This document shows positions 25,066 to 34,960 of a stretch of DNA of 64,000 nt, one piece after another. Position 1 is the stretch's first letter. Every line of letters begins with the position of its first letter. Made by a program: the position numbers and the translations under genes. The notes below the pieces were generated by a model that worked only from the letters and a program-made list of their open reading frames with translations, did no database searches and had not been told where the DNA came from. The stretch is from Dipteronia dyeriana (taxonomy: Eukaryota > Streptophyta > Magnoliopsida > Sapindales > Sapindaceae): NCBI GenBank assembly GCA_032871835.1, contig CM065295.1, positions 64,911,687 to 64,975,686 on the forward strand, in the 5' to 3' direction.

Positions 25066-25600
25066 GGTCATTTGAATCTCTTGTTCAGTCCTGTTTTGGT
25101 CAGTTTAGTCCCACATTGTCATGTCGCATCTCTGTGCCAAACACACCCTATTTGAGCAAATTGATAAAATGAATATATCAGCATCAATGAATACTCTTGA
25201 AATAATAAGAGTGTTTCTATAACATATATATATTTATTAAACAATTAAACATTTCATATGTGAACCATATGTCTACTTCCTTGTCTCTCTTATAGGGATT
25301 TTATAGGCAATGGAAGCCTTTGACGAGTGTTTATATAATATTAACGTTATTGCATTAAGTAGTGAAATGAGAGGATTTTTTCTTTTTTTGGAAAGCTATC
25401 GTAGAAATATCTTTACAAATAACTTGTATTCAATAATGTAATCAAGTTTTTATTTTATTTCTTTTTTTTGATTCAAAATAAATTTCAAAATAGTAAGATT
25501 AGATTTGTGGCTAAATTGGAAGTTGGAGCTTCGAAACAAGGAAGCGTCAACAGTCTAATAATTGTTTAATTATTTAATAATTAAAATAAAAAGAAGTTTA
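25066..25600. other. Spacer, no gene recognised
   Basis: AT-rich and without coding signals. Confidence 0.5.
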
Positions 25601-25736
25601 GAGTGACTGGTCTGTGACGGACCTGTCCTCACACAGTGCTCACAGCCAATTTCCAGCCGTTACACAAAGTCCGATTTAAAGATAACATTTTTTATTTATT
25701 TACTCAGAAAACAAATCCCTCAGTTTGCCCTACAAG

Positions 25737-25783
25737 GACACGTGTCGTTCATTCAGCTATAATTATAATAATTTTCACACGTG
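25737..25783 (+). promoter_or_regulatory. Two G-box/ABRE-type motifs upstream of the ABHD17-like gene
   Basis: A perfect palindrome gacacgtgtc (25737-25746) and a second CACGTG (25778-25783) lie 240-290 nt before the ATG. CACGTG is the core recognised by plant bZIP and bHLH factors, including ABA-response factors. A CT-rich leader (25795-25900) follows, as in many plant 5'-UTRs. Function is inferred from the motif only. Confidence 0.45.
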
Positions 25784-26023
25784 CTCTCTTCATTTTCGTC
25801 GCCGGAACTCTCTCACTTTCCCTCTCATTTGTCCAAAAAAGAAAAAAAGAAAACCTTCCAAATTCTCTCATTTTTTCCATCACTTTCCTCCCATCCAAAC
25901 ACTCCAACTGTAATCAGTACCTTTGGTTTTGCTTCCATTTTAATCAGCTTTGAATTTATTTTTATTTTCGAGAATTTATTGTTACTATTATTATTTTAAA
26001 ATAAAATAAATAATTATTGAGTA

Positions 26024-29000
26024 ATGGGAGGGGTGACGTCGACGATGGCGGCGAAGTTCGCGTTCTTTCCGCCGAGTCCGCCGTCGTACGAGGTGACTGC
26101 GGCGACGGCGAAGGAGGAGGAGGGGAAGCTGGTGATGTCGGGTGTGGTTCTGAAGGAGAACGTCGACGTTTTGAAACTGGATACTAAGAGAGGGAATCAG
26201 GTGGTGGCGATGTTCATTAAGAATCCTGCGGCTCGTTTGACTGTGTTGTACTCTCATGGCAACGCAGCTGATCTGGGTCAAATGTACGAGTTGTTCTACG
26301 AACTCAGTTTCCATCTTCGAGTCAACTTGATGGGGTCAGTATGTTTGAATTTGTGTATCTGCATGTGGGCTGCTTTGATCTGTATCAAAATTCAAAAATG
26401 TTAGTCTCCTTGTGTGTGTGAAGTTGTTGAATTTTGTGATGGGTCATGCAGGTATGATTACTCTGGGTATGGTCAGTCTACTGGGAAGGTATGCTATTTC
26501 ATTTTTTTTCCCTTGTTCTGTTTGGCTGCCGAGAAAAATGTGGGAAAACAAGTCAGATTTCGTATCCCAAATAATAAGTTTTTCAAAGTTTGATGGTCTT
26601 ATATGCCTCACTGAGCCTTCCACTTTCGAATTTTTGCATTCTTTTAAGCCTTTATTAGTTTTTCTTTGATTACCTGATTTTCTTGGCTTTCCATTGCTGA
26701 TTTTTTTGTGGTATATTCTATCAATTGAACAGCCAAGTGAGCAAAATACTTATTGTGACATAGAAGCAGTATATAGATGCCTTGAAGAAAAATATGGGGT
26801 GAAGGAGGAAGATGTTATCTTATATGGGCAATCCGTTGGGAGTGGACCTACTCTAGATTTGGCAACCAGGTTACCAAAATTGAGGGCTGTAATTCTCCAC
26901 AGTCCTATTATGTCCGGCCTCCGGGTCATGTATCCAGTGAAGCGGACTTATTGGTTCGACATATATAAGGTTTTGCTCTGTTTAATGCAAAATTTCACAA
27001 CCTTGATGTCTTAATTCCTTGTACTATTGGAAATAACTCTACTTTTTGTTTGTTCCTGTCTATGGTGCAGAATATTGACAAAATACCATTTATCAATTGT
27101 CCAATCCTCATAATTCACGTAAGTATTTGTCTGCTTCTTAATTTGATGATATTAAGGTTTTGTTTTCAATTGATGCATGTTATTGTAATATAGTTTGATG
27201 ACCCAAAAAGTTGGTTACTGAAAGGGACTTTGCTCTAAGGCTCTGAGATTGGAATATATATACATTCTTTACTCATTGTTACATCTGCATGGTATTAAAT
27301 CTTTATTGGCACTTACAAATATTGATCATCTCAAAGTGAGTATGGAATAAATTGATACTCTATTATACGGTCTCTCACCTGCAGACAATCTTTTTGAACA
27401 AAAATCCAAACCTAGTCTTGATGGTCCTTATTGCTCTTATGAAAGTTTTGATCAAGACTTCCGGATCATTGATCATGTCTGTCAAGACTAGGTCCAAATT
27501 TTTGTTAAATCAAGACATTCGACACTTGAAAATTCCCCCTCCATTATAACTAATTAATTTTGAGATACCAAACTTTCTCCTACATTGTATAGTTAATAAT
27601 CATGTGCTTTTGATTATTCAAGAACATCTTTTCATTAAAGTAATGGTTAAGATCGAATTATGTATGCTATGAGTAATTGTTAAGATTGTATGCTAAAAAA
27701 TACATGCTTGTGATTTTTCTTAGAATCTGTATGACTGTTCTAAGAAACCTTACAATTCTGTGGATGGATGACTACTTATTTTAAAAGTTCATATCAAAAT
27801 TAGCTAATTCTAGAGAGTTATGTATTAATCTGACTGATAAATTGCTATACTAAGCATAAGCATTAGAAGATTGACTGAATTCAAATATCACAAAGGGAAT
27901 GATGATAGGCCATGCATAAGGAAGCTGACAAAAAGGTTTACTATACTTTCCATACATATTTTATTTATAAATTGAAGGAAGATGGATATAATTTTACTGA
28001 TATTTCTTAAAAGTAATGATTCTTACAATTATTGCAAACCCATCAATATCTCCGTTCTGCCTGATCAACAAATCTTATGAATCTAACCATCTTTTTAAGC
28101 TGGGTTCAATTCTGAAATAGACATTTAAACTATGAAAGAAAGGGGGAGAATATTAGAGGAAAAACAGAGGAGTGAAAATAAAGAGGGAAATCAAAACTCA
28201 ACTTAATTTTTCAATCAAAGTCTGCTGTCTGCCTAAACAATAAAACTTCGGCCTCAACTTTTAGAGACCAAAACCACACCAACTAGGAAGCAAATAAAGT
28301 CCTAAAACATGTAGAAAATCAATTTCCCTAATATTTAGTTTCTAAAGGAATATAAAATCTTATTCTATTAAAGCTATAAATCTATAAATATATTATTCCC
28401 GTTCTCTATCATTCTCTTCTGTTAAGAAAGACTCAACTCTTGGTGAGTCAAATAGGTTGCATCTGTCGAATGAGAAAATACCACATCTTGTTGCTTGTCG
28501 GTGGAACAAATTAACCAATCCAAGTTCCATTCTTCATAGACATCGGAAAATTAGTAATATCAAAATCTATTGTTATATCCGTTTGCCTCAATAGAAAGGA
28601 AATAAGAAGTTTAGGTGGAGTCGTAGCGGAAAAATCTGTAGGAAGCACAAAAGAAACCCCTAGAGGATCAATGGTGTTTTTCAATACCATTTGAGCATCG
28701 TTTCATCAAACCGATAAGTTTACCAAAAACCGGAGTTTGTACCGCAATAGAGGATGATAGATTGGCCACTTGAACTTCAATAACATGAGCACTATCTTGT
28801 TTTTCATAGTTAGGATCTTGAGATGATGATTCCTTAGTAATAGAATGTGATCCATCTACTTTTGAAGTGGGTTGAGCAACTTCTGTAGCATCGTTCACTT
28901 TACCGCTATTCCCCTTATCAAGTTTGTTTGGTTGATTATGGAAACAACATTCCGGCAAATCTGAGGAGACAAAACCATGAGTTCTTGTGATTGTTTTTTA

Positions 29001-31238
29001 CGACGGTGGCAAGTGGTATTAAGATTGCAATGGTGATACTCATTTTGACTCGACTGATAGTGAGAACCACAGATAAACTGTGGCTCTATAAAGATAGGTG
29101 TTATAATTTTGTGTAGAGATGGTTGATAAGTCCGATCATAATCAAAATCAATGTACTTAGGACCTCGTTAATCATATGGTGATAGTAGTATTTCAAATAT
29201 TGACATAGTTGATCAAGTGTAATGCTCTGCTAAATTGGCGGCACCGTGTGGCTGAATAAAAGGTGACATGTGGTACATGCTTGACCTGGACTTATATGAA
29301 ATTTTCCGTTGTGGATAATTTCTTGTCCTGATATGAAAGTTCTCCAACAACCCTTGAACTATGAGAAACTGCACGAGGCCCCCAAAGTCAAAGTCTGATT
29401 TTTCACAACCTCAAAAAAAATTCCAACCAGCCCTCAAGTGTTAGAGAAATCACAAAAGTGCCCTTGGTTGAGAAAATCCACATGGACACCCGTGGCTGTG
29501 AGGTGGATGTTCAGACAGTGGCTTGGTGATTGGCACGAATACCGACGGTGAGGCTTCATGTACCTTTGTTTGGCGGCTATGGCAAAATCAGCAGCTGTCC
29601 GTCTTTGACCCTAGATCAAAACTATGAAAGATGGGTAGAAAATTAGAGGAAAATCTGAGGAAAGAAAATAAAGAGAGAAATCAAAACTCAACGTAATTCA
29701 TCAATCAAAGTCGGCCCTAAACAGTAAATTGTAGGCCTCAAGTTATAGACCAAAACGAGAGGAAACAAATAAATTCCTTAAACAAGTGGGAAACTGATTT
29801 TCATTATAATCAACTCTTAAAAGAATACAAAATCTCAAAATGAAGCAATAAAATCCTATTCTTTCAAAGCTATAAATCCCTAAATATATTATTCCCTTTC
29901 TCCATCACATGTACTTTGGTAGCATTATTTGCACTCTTATATGCATATGGAACATTAATGTGCTCTTGCTCTAGCATGTTTATCGTGTCCATAAAACTCT
30001 TGGCAATGGTTCTTTCTTAACAAGTGAGAAGTGGTTGTGACCCATGAAGGGTTAGCATAATGGTCAAGCCTGTGGTTTGCTCCAACAAGGTTTGGGGTTT
30101 GAATATCCTCATGGGTACATGGCCAAAAGCCACAGTTTCTTGTTTCCCAAAGATTGTAGGGTTCGACAGGGGTCAGTTTCGAATACAAGTTTGCTAAGTG
30201 GGTTTGGGGGTTTTCCGGGTTATATATATAAAAAAACAATTGAGAAGTGGTTGTGATGTCAAATAGGGAAATTAAGAGGGTTTTTTTTTTAGGTTCTTTT
30301 GATTCTTTGAACTGTTTTGTATGTCCTCATCATTTTGCATATTTTGGATGTTGTCCACTTGCAGGGTTTCTTTTTTGTTTTTCAGTTTGTTCCTTGAAAC
30401 TTCACTGTTTTGTATATCTTCTTGCTTTCTCATTAATATAGTTTCTTTCCTATTATTAGAGATGTGCATAGCTTTTCTTATTGTTGGTACATATCAGCCA
30501 TCTTGTACTTAGAGGAATTGTGATTCTTTATGGAAGTGAGCTCTTTCACCGAGCTCATGTAATTTATGTGATTTTGCATGCAATTTGCAGGGAACTTCTG
30601 ATGATGTTGTGGATTGGTCCCATGGTAAGCAACTCTGGGAACTTTGTAAAGAGAAATATGAACCATTATGGATTAAAGGAGGGAATCATTGTGATTTGGA
30701 GCTTTACCCCCAATACATCAAGCATGTTAAGAAGTTCATATCAGCCATTGAAAAATCACATCTGAGACATGGATCTGGGCAAATCATGGATCAAACAGGG
30801 AATGCCCGGAACAGCACAGATTTCAGAGAGACTTCCACATCGAATACAGATCAGAATGAGAAATGTAGGCCCAGTACTGACAAAATAGAAAAACCAAGGC
30901 TAAGCACTGATCGTAGAGAAAAATCGAGAACCAGCATCGATAAGAGAGAGAAATCAAGAAAGAGTGTCGATCGCCTGGAGAAAGCCATAAATGGCACAGA
31001 TCCACCAGAGAAGGCGAGGAACAGCATTGATCGGTCAGCCATGATTTTAATTGGGAAAAAAAAAAAAATCCATCAAGTTTTCTTTCTTTAAGCAGTGTGT
31101 TAATATAATGGGACATACTTTAAAATATGCTTGTCTTGACTGTTGTAACTGACTTTTTGTGGCAGGTTAGGAAACATGATGAGATCGGTCAGACTATGCA
31201 ATATTGATTGTTTTAAGCCTACAGCTACAGTTGTGTAG
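26024..31238 (+). CDS. ABHD17-like alpha/beta hydrolase (six exons)
   Basis: The exons are 26024-26334, 26452-26488, 26733-26969, 27071-27118, 30591-31033 and 31166-31238. All junctions follow GT..AG and keep frame, giving 382 residues. The protein belongs to the ABHD17/Bem46-like serine hydrolases; animal ABHD17s are protein depalmitoylases, and the plant substrate is unknown. Visible motifs are [13 protein letters not shown] (oxyanion region), [12 protein letters not shown], the nucleophile elbow GQSVGSG (Ser), [12 protein letters not shown] (Asp) and [11 protein letters not shown] (His): the triad is complete. The N-terminus MGGVTS fits N-myristoylation, and the C-terminus ([12 protein letters not shown]) has a Cys that could be lipidated, suggesting membrane association. 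Residues from about 280 form a charged tail of roughly ten-residue repeats of the type STDxxEKxR. The start is the first ATG after a CT-rich leader. Exon 1 is GC-rich. Intron 4 is 3.5 kb and contains transposons. No lesion is seen, so it is probably functional. Confidence 0.92.
28131..28416 (-). repeat. LTR copy (left) of an element in intron 4
   Basis: About 285 bp, from tgaaagaaaggg to gttctctatca. It is repeated in direct orientation at 29624-29908 with roughly 80-85% identity by eye. Ends are approximate. Read on the - strand the pair would start TGATxGAGAA and end in CA, as LTRs do. Confidence 0.6.
29624..29908 (-). repeat. LTR copy (right) of the intron-4 element
   Basis: Partner of 28131-28416; it begins tgaaagatgggtag and ends tttctccatca. 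Confidence 0.6.
30041..30240 (+). mobile_element. SINE copy 2, with perfect 16-bp target-site duplication
   Basis: The element is bounded by tgagaagtggttgtga at 30025-30040 and again at 30241-30256, a perfect 16-bp duplication. It has a tRNA-like head (tagcataatggtcaagcc, then ggggtttgaatatcc as box B), a body shared with SINE copy 1 (catggccaaa, ttgtagggttcgac) and an A-rich tail. It sits in intron 4 of the ABHD17-like gene, 350 bp before exon 5. The perfect duplication indicates a fairly recent insertion. Confidence 0.88.
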
Positions 31239-33766
31239 GAAAAGGAAAGGTCAGTCCATCAATTGTGATTGTATTTTGCTTCACATCTATTTATTTTTTT
31301 GGTCATTGGGGTTGTTTGGGTGAGAGAAAAATGTCTTATTGTTTCTTATCCATTTTTCAAAGTAAAGGAACTAAACTTATATCAAGCAAATTATGTATCT
31401 TGATTTATTGCTTTTCCTAGTTAATAAATCTTGCAGCTGCCTACCACGCCTTACATGCATATGCATGGAAGTTTATTTTATCTGGCTGTCGTGGTATGAA
31501 ACTGTGCTGCAAGTGTGCGTTTTTGATTGACCATGTCACTCTTGAAAACTGTCCATGATGTCTTGTATTTCTGCCAGAATTGATCCAAAACAGTCAATAT
31601 CTTTTCATTCCTTTTGATATCTTATTGAAGAATTAAAAAGTAATTACAAAAGTGAACTAGAAGATCACTAGCAGAACCAAACATCTCTACTGCGTGTGCT
31701 TCAAAAAGGGTACATAAATAGCAACAATCTCTGACAAGAAAGTCTCCTACCTCCATATTACCCTGGAGATTATTATAGCGAACACCTTGCTCCTGCTGGT
31801 AATGGACTCAAAAGTGAGTATGGTTACACATCCATAGTGTAAATATCCAATTGCAGTTGAATCATATTTGTATGTTACTAATCAAGCCAATAACTAATTT
31901 ATATGACTTGAACTTTCTAACTGCACTTTGGTTCATTTTTAATGTTCCCTGAAAACCTTATAAAACAGCATTTGCATATCATTATATATTTCATCATTAA
32001 ATATTATTTATGTTTTAGTAGAAGGTTTTTTTTCCATGGGGGCATTATTGTAGAATATTCTTGCTGGTTGAGGTGATTTGGTGTGCAGGTAACTGTGAAA
32101 CTAAGGGTACAGAAAGGAGCTTGGTAAGAATATGGTTAATTAGCAGTGCTTGTCTTGTGTTTTGGAAGGGGAAAAGGAGTAGTGCACATAGCCATTGAGG
32201 ATGAGACATGTGGCGGGAAAAGTTTATGTGGTGCACATGTGGCAGCCACATGTCTCATCCTTGATGACCAGTTACACCATGCACCGTAAATTTTCTCCTA
32301 TTATTGCCTGTCCCTGCCACATATCTCATCCTTGATAGCCGGTTACACTGCTTAGCAGTCCACCATAAAATTTCTCCTATTATTGTATTTGTCAAATTTG
32401 ATCATTCCATGCATACGAGACAGGTTTGAAACCTTATTCATTAGTTGTTTTCTCAACTTGTATGAGAACAACTTCCATTTGCAATCAACCATGGGTGATA
32501 TGCTTAGGAGTTCTGAGATTAGATGTGTAAATCGAGTGCGTCCCCCATGACTATGGCACAATCAAAGCGTGTGATGGGTCCATAATTCAACTTAGAGATC
32601 ATGTTTATTGTAATCTCAAGTGGTGATTTTGTGCCCTTTCTAAATTCAATGGTTCAAAGGGCACTCAAGAGTGGTTAAAAAAGGTGGTTTTCTTGGTTAA
32701 GGTTAGGACGAGTCCTAAAATCAAAGAAAAAGACTAAAAGAGAGCCGGGTCTGAACCCAAATTCACACCTCTATGAGTAATTATTTGGAAATTTAATGAG
32801 TTTTTCTTTTATGTACACATTATATGTATATCTATAGAATTTTAATATACATCATCATAATTTTGTCATGTAAGCAATATAATTTCAATCGTAATAATAC
32901 AGTGGTATAATTGTGGTGATATTTATTAGTATGTTATAGATATATCTATAATATATGTTTATGGGAGAAATTAGAAATTTAATAGATTATTGTTAGTCTC
33001 CCTACTCATGTTATTATCAGACCTCACGATTTTATCAATATTATACCATATTGTAAATTTAAAAGCATACCTTAGTGGTGGAAATGATGGAAAATGATAC
33101 TCATTTTATGTTGAATTTTGAGAGTATTACTAGTTTAATAAGTTAAGTTTAAATGACACTAATGGATTAAAACACTATCATCTCATTCTTTTATTACATT
33201 TGTATTATTTAGGTTTTTCTTTAAACCTCCATCAATGAAAATAAAAGATCTACATTAGAGGTCGAAATAGGCCTCAAATGGAGCACTAGACGAAGAAGAT
33301 GAGCAAATGTTTTTTTGGAAAATTTCATTGTCCAATAAATTTTGAAATTATAAATATACATAGTAAATCTCAGAAACAATAACATAAGTTTTAGAAATAT
33401 AAAATAAGTTTCAGAAATATAAAAATAAGTCTTGGAAATATAAATAAACACGAAACTTAGGTTGAGTTTGATTTTTAGTCTGAAGATTGAATAATGACTG
33501 AAAACTGAATGATATGTTTGATTTTTTTCTTTGGAAATTGAATATAAATGATAAGTTATTTGTTTTTTTAAGTTACAAATATATAAAAATAAATACTTTT
33601 AGATTTATACCCTTTCAACTATTATTTATTATATATTTACATCTAATGTGTTCAATGTTTATATGTAGAATTATAATAATATAATTATACATTTGTAATA
33701 AAATCTATATGCTCTATCAATGTGGACATACCATATAAATAATATGTTACAAACAAACATAATTCA

Positions 33767-33794
<28 letters not shown>
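31239..33794. other. ABHD17-like 3' region and spacer
   Basis: A candidate poly(A) signal AATAAA lies at 31423-31428. 31430-32150 shows no gene. A foldback and a tandem repeat lie at 32194-32390 (listed separately). 32400-33790 is AT-rich; 33065-33170 weakly resembles the terminal repeat of the A/B MULE family (gaaatgatgg..ttaataagttaagtttaaatgacac), so a solo end may remain there. Confidence 0.45.
32194..32390. repeat. Foldback followed by a tandem duplication
   Basis: The arms attgaggatgagacatgtggc (32194-32214) and gccacatgtctcatccttgat (32245-32265) pair with two mismatches. The right arm and its flank (ccacatgtctcatccttgat..ttttctcctattattg) are then repeated in direct orientation at about 32318-32386. 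No coding potential. Confidence 0.7.
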
Positions 33795-33798
<4 letters not shown>

Positions 33799-34040
33799 AA
33801 TGGTGAGGAATGTCACATTTTTATTGGTCACTTGCAGTGATGTCACCTTTATAATAAGTTAAGTTTAAAAGACACCTATTATGGTGAGCTACCGAAATTG
33901 CCTTTAAATAATCGATATTTTATTATTTAAAGGCTGTCGTCTACTAAAGTTGTTTGAAAATCAATCACTTACTCCATTTTTTCTTCACAAAACGAGCTCC
34001 ATTCCATATATTGTACATATTCCAAATTTTGCACAAGAAG

Positions 34041-34956
34041 GTAAAATAATATTTTTGATCTTCATTTTCATTTTTTATTGTATTTCTGTGTGGTATAACA
34101 CTGTATGAGCATTTATGAACATGTTGTCTCAATTTTTTTATGTTGATGTCCTAGAGTTGTAAACTTTTTAAAAAGAATGAATGAACATGTATGTATATTT
34201 TTTTGTATATATATTTGGCCGAGTTGAGTTGTAGCGGTGCAAACAAGTTTATAATCTTGGGTATAAAAGCTGGAAACGTTTTAAAAAAAGGTCGAAACAT
34301 TTGTAAAAAAGCTCGGAAATGTGAAAAAAAGTTTCGATCAAATTCTAAAAAGACTCGATTCCAAAAATAGATGTTGGATACGTAAAAAGAAAAGCTCGAT
34401 CCCTGGAAAAAAGGCTCGATCATTTGTAAAAAAAGCTCGATCCTTTCTAAAAAAAGCTCGATCCCTCACACAAAAAGCTCGTTCCATCATAAGAAGGCTC
34501 GATCCATCAGAAAAAAGCTCGATCCCTGCCAAAAAAAGCTCAATCCCGCACACAAATAGCTCGATCCCTTATCAAAAAGGCTCGATACCGCATAAAAAAA
34601 GCACGATCACTCACAAAAAAGCTCGATCCCTAAAAAAAAAGCTCGATCAGTAAAAGTAAAAGGTCGAGCCATATATGAAAAAAGCTCGAGCCATATGAAA
34701 AAAAGCTCGAGCCATATATTAAAAAGCTCGATTATGTAGAAAAAGAGTTCGGTCTTGAACAAAAAAAGCTCGATCCTGTTAGAAAGAGTTCGGTCATGTA
34801 CAAAAACGTTTCGATCATGTACAAAAAAAAACTCGATCAGTTTTAAAAAAAGCTTCATATCTTACACTTTTGATTTTTGTTTAATCCTTTATAATTGTAA
34901 ATTTAATATGAAATATTTTTTTCCTTATTAATGGTTTTTGATGTTGGTTTTGACAG
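34041..34956 (+). other. Predicted 5'-leader intron of transposase A
   Basis: The donor is acaagaag/gtaaaa (34040/34041) and the acceptor is ttttgacag (34956), four nt before ATG 34961. Element B has the same arrangement (donor at 55909, acceptor at 56970). The intron contains minisatellite array 1. Confidence 0.5.
34290..34855 (+). repeat. Minisatellite array A-left (unit about 20 bp, core GCTCGATCC)
   Basis: Roughly 27 degenerate units of the form aaaaaagctcgatccct in direct orientation. Unit length varies from 17 to 23 bp because the A tract varies. Both strands are open by repetition alone (KKARS / IELFF patterns); this is not evidence of coding. Confidence 0.9.
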
Positions 34957-34960
34957 GACA

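Larger units (their letters stand above)
28131..29908 (-). mobile_element. Degenerate non-autonomous LTR element in the ABHD17-like gene, antisense
   Basis: Two direct repeats of about 285 bp (28131-28416 and 29624-29908) enclose 1.2 kb. The interior has one open stretch on the - strand (28668-28958, Ser/Asp/Lys-rich, not recognisable as gag) and no RT or integrase. The size and structure fit a small non-autonomous LTR retroelement inserted antisense to the host gene. No clear 5-bp target duplication or primer-binding site was seen, so a simple segmental duplication remains possible. Confidence 0.5.

Noticed and set aside
25636..25953. 105-residue frame upstream of the ABHD17-like gene
   Set aside because: It is the promoter and CT-rich leader; several overlapping frames are open because of low complexity.
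26024..26404. Treating the first part of the ABHD17-like gene as a 126-residue gene
   Set aside because: The frame runs into intron 1 after residue 103; the next exon restores the YDYSGYGQS block, so it is exon 1 only.
29955..30239. Possible small protein on the - strand
   Set aside because: The frame lies entirely over SINE copy 2 and its flank, and SINE copy 1 does not keep it open.
34321..34653. Long open frames on both strands in the CTCGATCC arrays (also 34338-34858 and 39310-39522)
   Set aside because: A repeat unit near 20-21 bp without stops opens frames on both strands; the peptides (KKARSL.., DRAFF..IELF) are pure repetition, so they are not evidence of protein coding.
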